From assembly GCA_025463565.1 (NCBI GenBank), contig JAODAT010000058.1, forward strand, positions 1-62,208: a stretch of DNA of 62,208 bases, written 5' to 3'. Below, one piece after another: positions 41,713-49,624 of this stretch. Within the stretch, counting starts at the first letter, position 1, and each line of letters starts with the position of its first letter. A program made the translations under genes and the position numbers. The DNA is from Microbacteriaceae bacterium (GTDB lineage Bacteria; Actinomycetota; Actinomycetes; Actinomycetales; Microbacteriaceae). A model generated the notes under the pieces. It was given only the letters and a program-made list of their open reading frames with translations, ran no database searches and was not told the origin of the DNA.

Positions 41713-42861
41713 TCACTTTGGTGGGCTGCTTGCCCACATTTTGCCCACATCTGAGCGCAACGCCTGATCATTCAAAGCCACTGCAACACCGTCTAAATCA
41801 TCATCGAAGAGGTCGGCGTAGGTATCGAGGGTCATGCTCGCGGAGGCGTGGCCAAGCATCCGTTGCACCGCCTTGACATTGGCACCAGCGCTGATCGCGA
41901 GGCTCGCGGCGGTATGCCGGAGGTCGTGCGGAGTGACCCGCGGAAACTCGGGGTCGGCCTTCTGAGCGGCCTTTACCGCAGCGACAAACCAGCCATCGTG
42001 AGCAGATGGCGTGGCCAGATGGATGCTGCCATCTCCGAAAAGGAGCTGGTCGGACGTCTTACCCTCGGCGGCCTGCGCGAGATGCAACGTCAGCAACTCA
42101 GGAAACGGCACCGACCTCGTCGCGTGCGTCTTGGGCGTCCCGACCAAGATCACGCCACCGACGCGGACAGCGTTCTCTCGGACGTTGAGTCGACGCCGAA
42201 GTGGGTTGAGATCCCGAACTCGAAGGCCAACGGCTTCGCCCCAGCGGAGACCCGTGTACGCAAGCGTCAGCGCGAGAGTGCTCTTGTCGCCGGCGTGCTC
42301 GGCGAGCAGACTGACCTGGTTGTGCGTCAGGTAGACGTGAGGTTTCTTGACCTTGCGGGGCAGTGAGACTCCGCGAGCAGGATTCGACGAGATGCGGTGA
42401 TCGCGCAGAGCTACGTCGAGGATCACAGCCAGAACACCATAAGCACGGATGACGACGGTGGCACTCCTCGGGCCAGCGTCGTGAGCGGTCTTCGCGTCAC
42501 CAGTACTCAGCTGCGAAACCCAGGTCTGCACTGAGCTGTGCTTGATGTCGCCGACAGCTCTGTCTCCCCACATCGGATCGACGAAGAGCCGCCATGCGAT
42601 GTCGATCGCGTCACGTGACGACGGCTTCAGATGAGTCTGCGACTTTAGCCAGGTCGTGCCGAGCTCGTGGATAGTGACGCGCGCTGCGCTCGCGTCGACA
42701 TAGTCACCTCGGGCCTTGCTGATCTCGACCGAGGCCAGGAAGAGCTCGGCTTCGCGCTTGGTACGAAAACCGCGCTTGTCGGTCTGACTCTCGTCCGGCT
42801 TTCGGTAGCGAACGCGATAGCGCTTGCCCGCGGCCGTTTCATACGAATTGATCGAACCCAT
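41713..42861 (-). CDS. Tyrosine recombinase (site-specific integrase)
   Basis: A 382-residue phage-type integrase. An N-terminal arm-binding domain (RYRVRYRKPDESQTDKRGF, the AP2-like type), a SAM-like core-binding domain and a catalytic domain with Arg in AYTGLRWGEAVGL, HDLRHTAASLAI (HxxR), LGHASASMTLDTYADLF (His and nucleophilic Tyr) are complete, so it should be active. It is encoded toward attL, and its C-terminal codons overlap a putative arm-type site. Confidence 0.95.
   Translation of the reverse strand: MGSINSYETAAGKRYRVRYRKPDESQTDKRGFRTKREAELFLASVEISKARGDYVDASAARVTIHELGTTWLKSQTHLKPSSRDAIDIAWRLFVDPMWGDRAVGDIKHSSVQTWVSQLSTGDAKTAHDAGPRSATVVIRAYGVLAVILDVALRDHRISSNPARGVSLPRKVKKPHVYLTHNQVSLLAEHAGDKSTLALTLAYTGLRWGEAVGLRVRDLNPLRRRLNVRENAVRVGGVILVGTPKTHATRSVPFPELLTLHLAQAAEGKTSDQLLFGDGSIHLATPSAHDGWFVAAVKAAQKADPEFPRVTPHDLRHTAASLAISAGANVKAVQRMLGHASASMTLDTYADLFDDDLDGVAVALNDQALRSDVGKMWASSPPK
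41731..41756 (+). repeat. Putative arm-type integrase site near attL
   Basis: TGCCCACATTTTGCCCACAT plus CTGAGC contains TGCCCACA twice. It matches 47448-47473 at 23 of 26 positions and lies 70 bp inside attL. Confidence 0.6.
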
Positions 42862-43027
42862 CGCTGCTCCAAGGCGATCGTTCGGCCGCGTGCTGGGTCG
42901 GGTGCGGCCGAGTTGTCTTCAGGCTACGTCTGGCTTCCCACATTTCTTTGCCCTGACGAGTTCCTTCAAATGCGACGAGCAGTGGGGGCCGTGTGTTGTG
43001 GATTCTGGGTCGCGTAAGTTTGGCGAT

Positions 43028-43387
43028 ATGGCGAGTGAGGCGTTCGTGAAGATCATGGACGACGGGGCAGCGCGCATTCTGTCCCGGGCAGAGCGCGCCT
43101 ACGACGTTGATCTTGAAATCGCTAGCCAGCTGTCGAACCTGATCAGCACTTCCGACGAGGTCTCTTCGACCGGTGGCGCATACGTTCTGTGGGCCGAAAT
43201 CACCGACTTAGTTGACGATCCAATGGGTCCGAATTCCGACGAAATGTGTGCGGCATTTTCGGTCGTGCTTGCGCGCGCATGGCAGCAACTGTCGGATCGG
43301 CATGACGAACGTGTTCAGACGAAATTCGTTCGACGGTGGGCCAAGTCCCTCAAGCGCTATTGGCGCAAGGGCAAGCTACCGGTCTGA
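43028..43387 (+). CDS. Hypothetical island protein
   Basis: A 119-residue soluble protein, predicted helical, not recognised. Landmarks are SRAERAYDVDLEIASQLSNL, a middle with GGAYVLWAEITDLVDDP and a basic end (RRWAKSLKRYWRKGK). ATG at 43028 was chosen; the open frame upstream to 42824 overlaps the integrase promoter side. No strong ribosome-binding site is visible. The gap to the next gene (276 bases) shows no clear feature. Confidence 0.55.
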   Translation: MASEAFVKIMDDGAARILSRAERAYDVDLEIASQLSNLISTSDEVSSTGGAYVLWAEITDLVDDPMGPNSDEMCAAFSVVLARAWQQLSDRHDERVQTKFVRRWAKSLKRYWRKGKLPV

Positions 43388-43663
43388 TTCAGTAGTGCGT
43401 GCAAGATTGAAGTAGCTCTTTCTGAATAGGGCCATGGATCTCGCGGCCGAACCACGTCGCGCACGCAGAAATCCCAGGCGCGGCCGCGGCTGGGAGCTCT
43501 AGCGATAATAAATGTCGGTCGTGCTAGTTAACGAGTCGGGCTCGCTTCCATTGCTCTGCCTGGTCGGAGGTGACGCGGTAGTGAGGCTACGACGCACGTG
43601 CGACCTTCCTAAGCATCAACGCGATATGGTCACATTTATCGGAGACGACTGGAAGGAGCAAGC

Positions 43664-44242
43664 GTGCAGGAACGATCAAAGCCGCGGGCGCGTGTTTTGC
43701 TTGCGGTTGTGATGGCCTTGGGTCTCTCTGTTGCTCTGTCAGCGTGTACCGACACGAATGCCTCGAACCTGAGCGGCGAGGTCTGGAAGGTCTTTCGTCC
43801 CGACGCTAAGGCGGGTGTGGCGACGGCCGACTTCCGCACACTAGTCGGCGGCCAGTGGACGCAGATGACAATCGTCTGCACTGGCGCTAGCGATGATGAG
43901 CTGAATCGCGCTCTCGGGTTTACCTGGAACGAGTCGCACAAGCAGCTGACCGCCTTTGGGTTCGAGGCGATGGTGGTGTTCTCGACAAAGGACTCTGTGG
44001 TCGGTTATTACAACGTAGGCCAGGACTGGTACATCGAGTCTGCCTGGAATTTCTCTCCGTGTGCACCGTGGCGGGTAACTGGACAGGTCCCGCCCCGCCA
44101 AGTACTCGCGATTCCGCGGGCTGCCACTAAATTACCGATCTCACTCTTTCTGGCTACGGATCTCCACAAAGGCGATCACCCTATTTGGTACTTCACGCAA
44201 TCTGAGATCGACAAGCTCGCGGTGAAGTACGGCTCGACGTGA
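43664..44242 (+). CDS. Putative lipoprotein, unknown
   Basis: A 192-residue protein starting at GTG with AGGAG upstream. A basic N-terminus (KPRARV), a hydrophobic stretch (LLAVVMALGLSVAL) and the lipobox LSAC (Cys about 29) predict a lipoprotein attached to the outer face of the membrane. The mature part has two further cysteines and no known domain. It is followed by a small gene after 28 bases. Confidence 0.75.
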   Translation: MQERSKPRARVLLAVVMALGLSVALSACTDTNASNLSGEVWKVFRPDAKAGVATADFRTLVGGQWTQMTIVCTGASDDELNRALGFTWNESHKQLTAFGFEAMVVFSTKDSVVGYYNVGQDWYIESAWNFSPCAPWRVTGQVPPRQVLAIPRAATKLPISLFLATDLHKGDHPIWYFTQSEIDKLAVKYGST

Positions 44243-44270
44243 CGCCTGTCGCCTGACACGAAACGAATCT

Positions 44271-44585
44271 ATGAAAAGCAATATCGCGAAGGTGACCGTT
44301 GACGGCGTCGAGGTCTCCCGATATTTCGATCTTGATCCTGTCAGCGAGTTTGCCGCTGAAACCGACGAGGGGCACCACTACGTAGTTCGACGGATAACTC
44401 CGGATGGAAAAAAACCGCGCGCGTGGAGCGTCAGTGAGCTAGCTGAAGATGGCGCGGAGACGCTTCGCGGAATGGTGAATCTGTATTGGGGTTCTGGGGC
44501 GTATTCCTATACCGAGGATGGTGAATACATTCAGGCCGGATCTCAGAGTGACTTGTGGAACGCGTCGCAGGGGCTTACGACCTGA
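44271..44585 (+). CDS. Hypothetical island protein
   Basis: A 104-residue acidic protein not recognised. It starts VTVDGVEVSRYFDLDPVSEF and contains a beta-rich middle (HYVVRRITPDGKKPRAW); no signal or membrane helix is seen. It lies 28 bases after the lipoprotein gene on the same strand. Confidence 0.55.
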   Translation: MKSNIAKVTVDGVEVSRYFDLDPVSEFAAETDEGHHYVVRRITPDGKKPRAWSVSELAEDGAETLRGMVNLYWGSGAYSYTEDGEYIQAGSQSDLWNASQGLTT

Positions 44586-44596
44586 TGGTTCTAAAG

Positions 44597-44616
44597 CGTA
44601 TAGTTGTAGCTATACG
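44597..44616 (+). promoter_or_regulatory. Inverted-repeat operator before the Xre gene
   Basis: CGTATAG (44597-44603) and CTATACG (44610-44616) are perfect 7-bp arms spaced by six bases, 15 bases before the ATG. The left arm includes TATAGT, a likely -10 box, so a bound repressor would block transcription. Confidence 0.7.
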
Positions 44617-44631
44617 AAGGGTGAGCGAACT

Positions 44632-45153
44632 ATGACAAGGACAAGCACGCTTCGCACTGCACGTATTGCGCACGGCGTCGGAGTCCGCGAACTTGCCAGA
44701 CGCATGAACGTCACACCGGGAGCGGTTTCGCAATGGGAGCGTTCGGAAGCTAACGACACAATTCAGGCCAACACCCTTCGACGTGCTCTCGAGGCTCTAA
44801 AAAAAGAGCCCAAGGCATCAATCGTGGACGAGCCGGCGCCGCTCGAACGTCGCGAGGATCGGGTCGCCTTTGAGCTTCATCGTGCGGTCGCGAAGAAATT
44901 GATGGATGCGCCAGACGCAGTAAAGGCTGCAATCCCGGTCGGTGTCGATCGCATTCGGCCGAACGTGCGCGGGCCATTGGCCGAGGGCTGGCTCGATGAA
45001 TGGCTCGCGCTCTCAGCCGGGTCGAGCGGCGCTCTCGTGAACGTGCTTATCGGAACGGACGAGCATTCGATCGAGATGCGACAGAACTCCCCGTTCCTGG
45101 GTGTGCTGACTCAGGACGAGCGGCTCGAGGCGATCGCGCGGGCGACGAAGTGA
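44632..45153 (+). CDS. Xre-family HTH protein, putative antitoxin
   Basis: A 173-residue protein. Residues about 10-45 form a classical helix-turn-helix (ARIAHGVGVRELARRMNVTP followed by GAVSQWERSE). The C-terminal part (LHRAVAKKLMDAPDAVKAAI, RPNVRGPLAEGWLDEWLALS) is helical and not recognised. The ATG follows a perfect inverted repeat that is a good operator. It overlaps the next gene by four bases; HTH regulators coupled to a nucleotidyltransferase-like gene are typical of toxin-antitoxin or abortive-infection pairs. Confidence 0.8.
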   Translation: MTRTSTLRTARIAHGVGVRELARRMNVTPGAVSQWERSEANDTIQANTLRRALEALKKEPKASIVDEPAPLERREDRVAFELHRAVAKKLMDAPDAVKAAIPVGVDRIRPNVRGPLAEGWLDEWLALSAGSSGALVNVLIGTDEHSIEMRQNSPFLGVLTQDERLEAIARATK

Positions 45154-45722
45154 AGCGGTCACAGCTCGAGGAGGCCATCACCGCGGCAACGGCGATCGTT
45201 CGTCAGGACCGCGTCTACATCATTGGCAGTCAGTCGATCCTGGGCAGCTTCGATGAGTCCCAGCTTCCAGATGCGGCGACGTTCTCAATCGAGGTCGACA
45301 TAGCTCCGATCATGGACGACGCGGCTGAGACTTTGGCGACCCTGCTCGATGCGCAAGTCGGCGAGCTATCCGAGTTCCATTTCGAGCACGGGTTCTATAT
45401 CCAGGGCGTTGGAAGGCGCACAGCCAACCTCCCGAGAGGATGGCAGGGCCGGCTGGTCGAGGTCCGTCCGTCTGGAGTGCGGCACGGCATTGGCCTCTGT
45501 CTGGATCCGCATGATCTCTGCGCGGCCAAGCTCCTAGCGAACCGCGAGAAAGACCTCGGCTTCGTTAGCTCGCTCTTGGAGGCTGGACTAATCAACTCGG
45601 CGACCTTGAGCGAGCGTGTCGATCTGCTCGATCCGAAAGGTGTGTCGGGCGACAGGATCGCGGTCGCGCAGAACTGGGCAGCGTGGGCAGAGGGACAATA
45701 TCCATCCAAAAATCTCTCCTGA
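45150..45722 (+). CDS. Nucleotidyltransferase-like protein, putative toxin
   Basis: A 190-residue protein starting at GTG inside a GTGA overlap with the Xre gene. RVYIIGSQSILGSFDESQLP and then FSIEVDIAPI fit the GS...(D/E)xD core of a minimal nucleotidyltransferase (DUF6036-like), and DPHDLCAAKLLANREKD resembles the DLxxxKL-x(1-2)-RxKD end found in AbiEii/MenT-type toxins. In those systems the enzyme adds nucleotides to tRNA or another target and the HTH partner neutralises it. Its pairing with the Xre gene is seen; toxicity is inferred. Confidence 0.75.
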   Translation: MKRSQLEEAITAATAIVRQDRVYIIGSQSILGSFDESQLPDAATFSIEVDIAPIMDDAAETLATLLDAQVGELSEFHFEHGFYIQGVGRRTANLPRGWQGRLVEVRPSGVRHGIGLCLDPHDLCAAKLLANREKDLGFVSSLLEAGLINSATLSERVDLLDPKGVSGDRIAVAQNWAAWAEGQYPSKNLS

Positions 45723-45786
45723 AGCAGGGGTCTGGTTTTTGGTACCCAACCGCAAACTAGTCGGAGCAGACCGGTCGCACGTGGGT

Positions 45787-45950
45787 ATTCGCCAAACCCT
45801 TCACCCATCGCGAATGGTTTAGCGAAGGGTTTTGCCCGGGTTTCGCCTGTCCTGCCGCCGCCGCCTGGCGGTGCCAGCTTTCCAACCTCCCGCACTCTGC
45901 AAGCATCGTGAGGGAGGTTGGAAAGTAAGGCGGCGGCGGCAGGACAGGCG
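45787..45950. other. Structured region: switchable stems and a 107-nt branched hairpin
   Basis: A 467-base gene-free stretch (45723-46189) holds two elements. First, AAACCCTTC (45794-45802) pairs with GAAGGGTTT (45824-45832), competing with TTCGCCAAAC (45788-45797) against GTTTAGCGAA (45817-45826). Second, a perfect 22-bp outer stem (45844-45865 with 45929-45950, CGCCTGTCCTGCCGCCGCCG plus CC) encloses TGGC-GGT-GCCA and a perfect 14-bp inner stem (45878-45891 with 45912-45925) with a 20-nt loop. Could be a noncoding RNA, attenuator or DNA cruciform. Nothing else is seen in the stretch. Confidence 0.7.
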
Positions 45951-46189
45951 ATGGATGCTTGTTAATTGGATGCCACGAATCGTATCGATGAGAGTCGCTT
46001 TGCAAGGCAAAGAGTTTCGCAACGACATGTGTTCATGCCTCATGAAGTTATTTGTGCGCCGACAAAGACTGGGCTGGCACCGGCGAGTCGCCGTGAAATG
46101 TCGTTCCGCCCGTCTATATTGTGACGCGTGATATCTGTTCCTTGAGGGTGCGATTCGGGCGTTCTCTCCACAACCACTGGAGACCCAAC

Positions 46190-47395
46190 GTGCCCAAAAA
46201 TCGACCACCAGATCAAGAACTGTCTTCTGCCCTCGCTAGAGCGATAGTCGGCGTGCCTCTGCGCGTACGCCACATGGTGGGCTTTCCCGAAATTGTGATT
46301 CCGATTCTGGACATTGCCATTTTCACGGTTCTGTCTATTTTGGACGATGCTGACTCGCGGGACCTTGATGAAAGGCTCGAGGTGTCAGTCCGCCGCATGA
46401 ACGAACTCTTTCCGGATGGTTTCGATGAAGAAAAGATTCAAGCGGGATTTCGTAAGTTTGAAAGCGGGCTTGGCCCCAGAGTGCTCAAATTCTCCGAACG
46501 ACTAAAGCAGGGCGAAACTCAGCGTTTTTGGCTGCGCTTATTGGGCACGAAGAACTTTGAGCGATTGAGGGGTGCATGGTTCGAAGACGGCGCGCTACTT
46601 CTCATGGCAGGCAGACGTCTACTGCGATATTTTCTACCGATTGCAGTAGCTGTTGACGACTGTGCTGCTGTGTTGCCTGAATCGAAACGCGATCTTTTTG
46701 ATGGTCTTTCAACTACGGAGTCCAGCCTCCTGAAGCTGGCCTTCAGGCTCGACGACATGATCGACACCTTTGTCCGAGACAAAGGCATCCGATTGGATGA
46801 TTTGCCGATCCGGGAGAGCGAGACACGAAAGTTCGATGTTGGGTTGGAAGCGATGCTGGAGACTCTCCGACTGGTCCTACAAGTCGACACGCTGCAACGA
46901 GTGGACAATCTGAGCGCAATGCTCTCTCGAAAACTCCGCGGGTTTGAGGACGCATTGTCAGGTTCCGCAGACGGTGTTTCTCAAGCAGCTAGCTCTCTTA
47001 CAGAATTTATAGATCGCCTGCTAAGGAACTCGTTCGAGGAACAGTTTGTACTCGAGTGGATCGAAGCGCATTTTGCTTCCGAGCCCGGGCTGACCTTTGT
47101 CCAAGGAAAGAAAACGCGCCCAACTAAACGTGGGCAAGCGCTCTGTTTTGCTTTCGCTGGGTTAGCGCCGCAGGGAGACGCAAAGCTTCAGAAGATGCTC
47201 GCTGCCAGCATGCATGAAATTCGGAACAAAGCTGAGGCGCTCAAGCATGCTGATATTGGCGGAGCAGATGAGGTGGATGCCCTCAACAGCTTGATGAACG
47301 GCGTTCGGGGATTCTTTGTCGTGTCAATCCGACTTTCCTGGGCGTCAGATGACAGTCGGCTCGACAGCCTTCGAGATCGCTTCGCTGTTGCCTAG
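46190..47395 (+). CDS. Unrecognised 401-residue island protein
   Basis: A soluble, largely helical protein starting at GTG with GGAG eight bases upstream. Landmarks: PLRVRHMVGFPEIVIPILDI with a hydrophobic stretch near residue 30-45, RLKQGETQRFWLRLLGTKNF, ALLLMAGRRLLRYFLPIAVA, a helical middle and a C-terminal region EEQFVLEWIEAHFASEPGL then FVQGKKTRPTKRGQALCFAF, ending LNSLMNGVRGFFVVSIRL. No nuclease, ATPase, toxin or protease motif can be named. GC is clearly below the host average. As the last cargo gene before attR, it is a candidate for a new defence or satellite function; that is inference from position only. Confidence 0.75.
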   Translation: MPKNRPPDQELSSALARAIVGVPLRVRHMVGFPEIVIPILDIAIFTVLSILDDADSRDLDERLEVSVRRMNELFPDGFDEEKIQAGFRKFESGLGPRVLKFSERLKQGETQRFWLRLLGTKNFERLRGAWFEDGALLLMAGRRLLRYFLPIAVAVDDCAAVLPESKRDLFDGLSTTESSLLKLAFRLDDMIDTFVRDKGIRLDDLPIRESETRKFDVGLEAMLETLRLVLQVDTLQRVDNLSAMLSRKLRGFEDALSGSADGVSQAASSLTEFIDRLLRNSFEEQFVLEWIEAHFASEPGLTFVQGKKTRPTKRGQALCFAFAGLAPQGDAKLQKMLAASMHEIRNKAEALKHADIGGADEVDALNSLMNGVRGFFVVSIRLSWASDDSRLDSLRDRFAVA

Positions 47396-47447
47396 GACGT
47401 TGAGAACGCATGGTCCCAGGCTCGACATCCCTAGCGGGAGGCGGTCG

Positions 47448-47473
47448 TGCCCACATTCTGCCCACAATTGAGC
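47448..47473 (+). repeat. Putative arm-type integrase site near attR
   Basis: TGCCCACATTCTGCCCACAA plus TTGAGC; 23 of 26 positions match the copy at 41731-41756, same orientation, 96 bp before attR. Confidence 0.6.
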
Positions 47474-47569
47474 CACAGCGAGACTCATCGAGCCGCACTC
47501 TAACTGCCTCAAAATGCTGATATTTCGGGCTTTTCCCGATGGCATCCCCGTGTTTTAGGGCCTGAATAC

Positions 47570-47594
47570 GGGTTCGAATCCCTGTGGGGGCACC
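47570..47594 (+). repeat. attR: 25-bp tRNA 3'-end repeat
   Basis: An exact copy of 41637-41661. There is no tRNA body in front of it, so this is the displaced chromosomal tRNA end. Confidence 0.92.
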
Positions 47595-47636
47595 GAAACT
47601 CGTTGACTTCGCGTACACCCCGTGTTCGACTGAACC

Positions 47637-48242
47637 ATGAGTCGAGTCACCTGCCACCTTTCGATGTCGCTCGACGGTTTCATCGGCGGTCCGGACCAGT
47701 CACGTGACAATCCGGTCGGCGCTGGCGGGCTGCAATTGCTTCAGTGGCAGGACAGCGCCGAAGACGCGGATGTCGCCGCCCTTAACGAACTGATGGGCCC
47801 GATGGGCGCGTTCGTCATGGGGCGCAACATGTTCGGCCCGGTTCGCGGCCCGTGGTCGGGGGACTGGCGGGGATGGTGGGGCGACGACCCGCCCTACCAC
47901 GCCCCGGTTTTCGTGCTTACCCACCACCCGCACGACCCCATCGAGATGGCGGGGGATACGACGTTCTACTTCGTCACGGACGGGTTCGAGGCGGCCCTCG
48001 AACGCGCGCGAGACGCAGCGGCTGACAAGGATGTCCGCATCACGGGCGGCGCCTCGACCGTCCGCCAGGCGTTCGCCGCCACGGCGATCGATGACATCTA
48101 CCTCGACATCATCCCGGTGGCCCTGGGTCGCGGCGAGACCGTCTTCGACGGGTCGCCAGGCGTGCGCTTCACGCAGCTGGACGCGACCCACTCCAGCGCC
48201 TACTCGCACCTCCACTATCGCGTCGGCTACGGGTCGGCGTGA
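47637..48242 (+). CDS. RibD C-terminal/DHFR-like reductase
   Basis: A 201-residue protein of the dihydrofolate-reductase-like fold. CHLSMSLDGFIGGPDQSRDN is the family N-terminus; GAFVMGRNMFGPVRGPW, VFVLTHHPHDP and VRITGGASTVRQAF (NADPH-binding) follow; IDDIYLDIIPVALGRGETVF closes the fold. Such stand-alone proteins are annotated as dihydrofolate reductase family; the real substrate is usually unknown. The stop codon begins a hairpin repeat. Confidence 0.92.
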   Translation: MSRVTCHLSMSLDGFIGGPDQSRDNPVGAGGLQLLQWQDSAEDADVAALNELMGPMGAFVMGRNMFGPVRGPWSGDWRGWWGDDPPYHAPVFVLTHHPHDPIEMAGDTTFYFVTDGFEAALERARDAAADKDVRITGGASTVRQAFAATAIDDIYLDIIPVALGRGETVFDGSPGVRFTQLDATHSSAYSHLHYRVGYGSA

Positions 48243-48295
48243 GGTGCCCAAGAATGTCGTGAATTTGCGGATTTGACGACGTTCTTGGGCACCTC
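48241..48295. repeat. GGTGCCCAAGAA-type inverted repeat
   Basis: GAGGTGCCCAAGAATGTCGT (48241-48260) and ACGACGTTCTTGGGCACCTC (48276-48295) pair over 20 bases with one G-T wobble and a 15-nt loop. It shares its ends with 31477-31528 and starts within the upstream stop codon. Confidence 0.8.
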
Positions 48296-48314
48296 GCGGA
48301 AGTCGACGGGTTGC

Positions 48315-48359
48315 AATTCGTTCGGTAGCTGACGATAATTGTCAGGTAGCTAACGAATT
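48315..48359 (+). promoter_or_regulatory. Operator region of the SDR gene
   Basis: Nested palindromes: AATTCGTT (48315-48322) with AACGAATT (48352-48359), and CTGAC (48329-48333) with GTCAG (48341-48345) around GATAATT. This is a MarR-type layout close to the SDR start, and a MarR gene follows the SDR. Confidence 0.55.
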
Positions 48360-48368
48360 GGAGTAACC

Positions 48369-49115
48369 ATGACTGACCGCATCGCCCTCATCACCGGAGC
48401 CAACCAGGGGGTCGGCTACCAGGTCGCCAAAGAACTTATCGCTGCCGGCGTGACCGTGCTGCTCGGGTCACGAGACGCCGCGAAAGGCGAAGCGGCTGCG
48501 AAGGAGCTCGGCGCCATCCCGATCCAGATCGACGTGACGGATTCGGCATCCATCACCGCCGCGGCCGACCGCATCCGCACCGAATACGGCCGCCTCGACC
48601 TGCTCGTCAACAACGCCGCGATCTCCAAGACCGTGGAGCGCGCCCTCGGCTCGCCCGAGTACGAAGCGCACTCGAAAGCGAGCAACGTCGACATCGACGA
48701 AGTGCGCACCATCTGGGAGACGAACGTGTTCGGCACGCTCGCGGTGTACCAGGCGATGCTGCCGTTGCTGCGTGAATCGTCCGATGCGCGCATCGTCAAT
48801 GTGTCGAGCGGCGTCGGTTCGCTGACCACCAACGCGGACCCGGCCTATGCGTACCACAAGATTTTCGGCCCGGGTTATGCGGCATCGAAGACCGCCCTCA
48901 ACGCGATTACGTTGACCATGATGATCGAGCTGGAAGACACCGACATCAAGGTGAACCTGGTCTCACCAGCGTTCACCGCCACGAACCTCAACGGGTTCGC
49001 CGGCACCGAGTCGGTCGAGGACGGCTCACGCGAGGTCGCCCGGGTGGCCCTGCTCGGCCCCGACGGCCCGACCGGCACCTTCACGCGCTGGGAGAACACC
49101 ACGATCCCATGGTGA
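48369..49115 (+). CDS. Short-chain dehydrogenase/reductase
   Basis: A 248-residue classical SDR. ALITGANQGVGYQVA is the TGxxxGxG cofactor motif, DLLVNNAAISK the NNAG element, and NVSSGVGS with YAASKTALN gives catalytic Ser, Tyr and Lys. Substrate unknown; NADPH use is suggested by GSRDAAKG after the second strand. GGAG lies five bases before the ATG. It has nested palindromes upstream and a MarR gene 15 bases downstream, a typical redox- or aromatic-responsive arrangement. Confidence 0.94.
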   Translation: MTDRIALITGANQGVGYQVAKELIAAGVTVLLGSRDAAKGEAAAKELGAIPIQIDVTDSASITAAADRIRTEYGRLDLLVNNAAISKTVERALGSPEYEAHSKASNVDIDEVRTIWETNVFGTLAVYQAMLPLLRESSDARIVNVSSGVGSLTTNADPAYAYHKIFGPGYAASKTALNAITLTMMIELEDTDIKVNLVSPAFTATNLNGFAGTESVEDGSREVARVALLGPDGPTGTFTRWENTTIPW

Positions 49116-49130
49116 TCTAGTCTCGATGTC

Positions 49131-49577
49131 GTGGCCGACGCATCCGACAACCAGCACCAAACGGTCGGCGCGTGGGCCAAGCGCTACTACTTCGCCAACC
49201 GCGCGATGATGGAGTCGATCCTTCGCCCCTACGGTCTCGGCTCGACCCAGTGGTTCGTGCTCTACGAGCTGGTGAACACCGGGCCGACCATGCAGCGGGA
49301 TCTCGCGCAGCGGCTTCATCTGGAGCGCGCGACGCTCAGTGGCGTCGTCGCGACCCTCGTTCGCAAGGGCCTCGTCGCGCAGGCGACGGGTGCCGACCAG
49401 CGCCAGCGACAGCTGACCATTACCGATTCCGGGCTCGCGCTGTGGAAGAGTCTGCCCGACCCGGTGGAAGTGACGAAGGCGATCGCCCTCGAGGGCGCGG
49501 ATCCGGCAGAGGTCGAGATCGCCATCCGCGTTCTCAGGTCCGCAGCCGAGCGCGTCGAAGGTAACGTCGCCGACTGA
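49131..49577 (+). CDS. MarR-family transcriptional regulator
   Basis: A 148-residue winged HTH protein: LGSTQWFVLYELVNTGPTMQ, recognition helix LHLERATLSGVVATLVRKGL, wing ATGADQRQRQLTITDSG. It starts at GTG with a TAGTCT box seven bases before, which could give it its own leaderless transcript, and follows the SDR gene closely. It probably controls the SDR through the palindromes at 48315-48359. Confidence 0.92.
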   Translation: MADASDNQHQTVGAWAKRYYFANRAMMESILRPYGLGSTQWFVLYELVNTGPTMQRDLAQRLHLERATLSGVVATLVRKGLVAQATGADQRQRQLTITDSGLALWKSLPDPVEVTKAIALEGADPAEVEIAIRVLRSAAERVEGNVAD

Positions 49578-49624
49578 GCGCCGGCGAGTTCGCTGCGCAG
49601 TCGGAGAAGTCCGCCGCGCAGGCG

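Larger units (their letters stand above)
41637..47594. mobile_element. Integrative island in a tRNA gene
   Basis: A 25-bp direct repeat of the tRNA 3' end bounds the region (41637-41661 and 47570-47594). The tyrosine integrase is adjacent to attL and points toward it. Putative arm-type sites lie just inside both ends. Cargo: two unknown proteins, a lipoprotein, an Xre/nucleotidyltransferase pair, a large structured inverted repeat and a 401-residue unknown protein. Base composition is lower in GC than the flanks, mainly in the right half. There is no replication or conjugation gene, so mobility would depend on help or the element is a satellite or remnant. Confidence 0.88.

Noticed and set aside
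45787-45950. Retron or CRISPR-like element
   Set aside because: There is no reverse transcriptase or cas gene and no spaced direct repeats; only inverted repeats are present.
45819-46208. Minus-strand frame of 129 codons across the structured repeat
   Set aside because: It merely reads through the inverted repeat and has no ribosome-binding site or protein-like composition.
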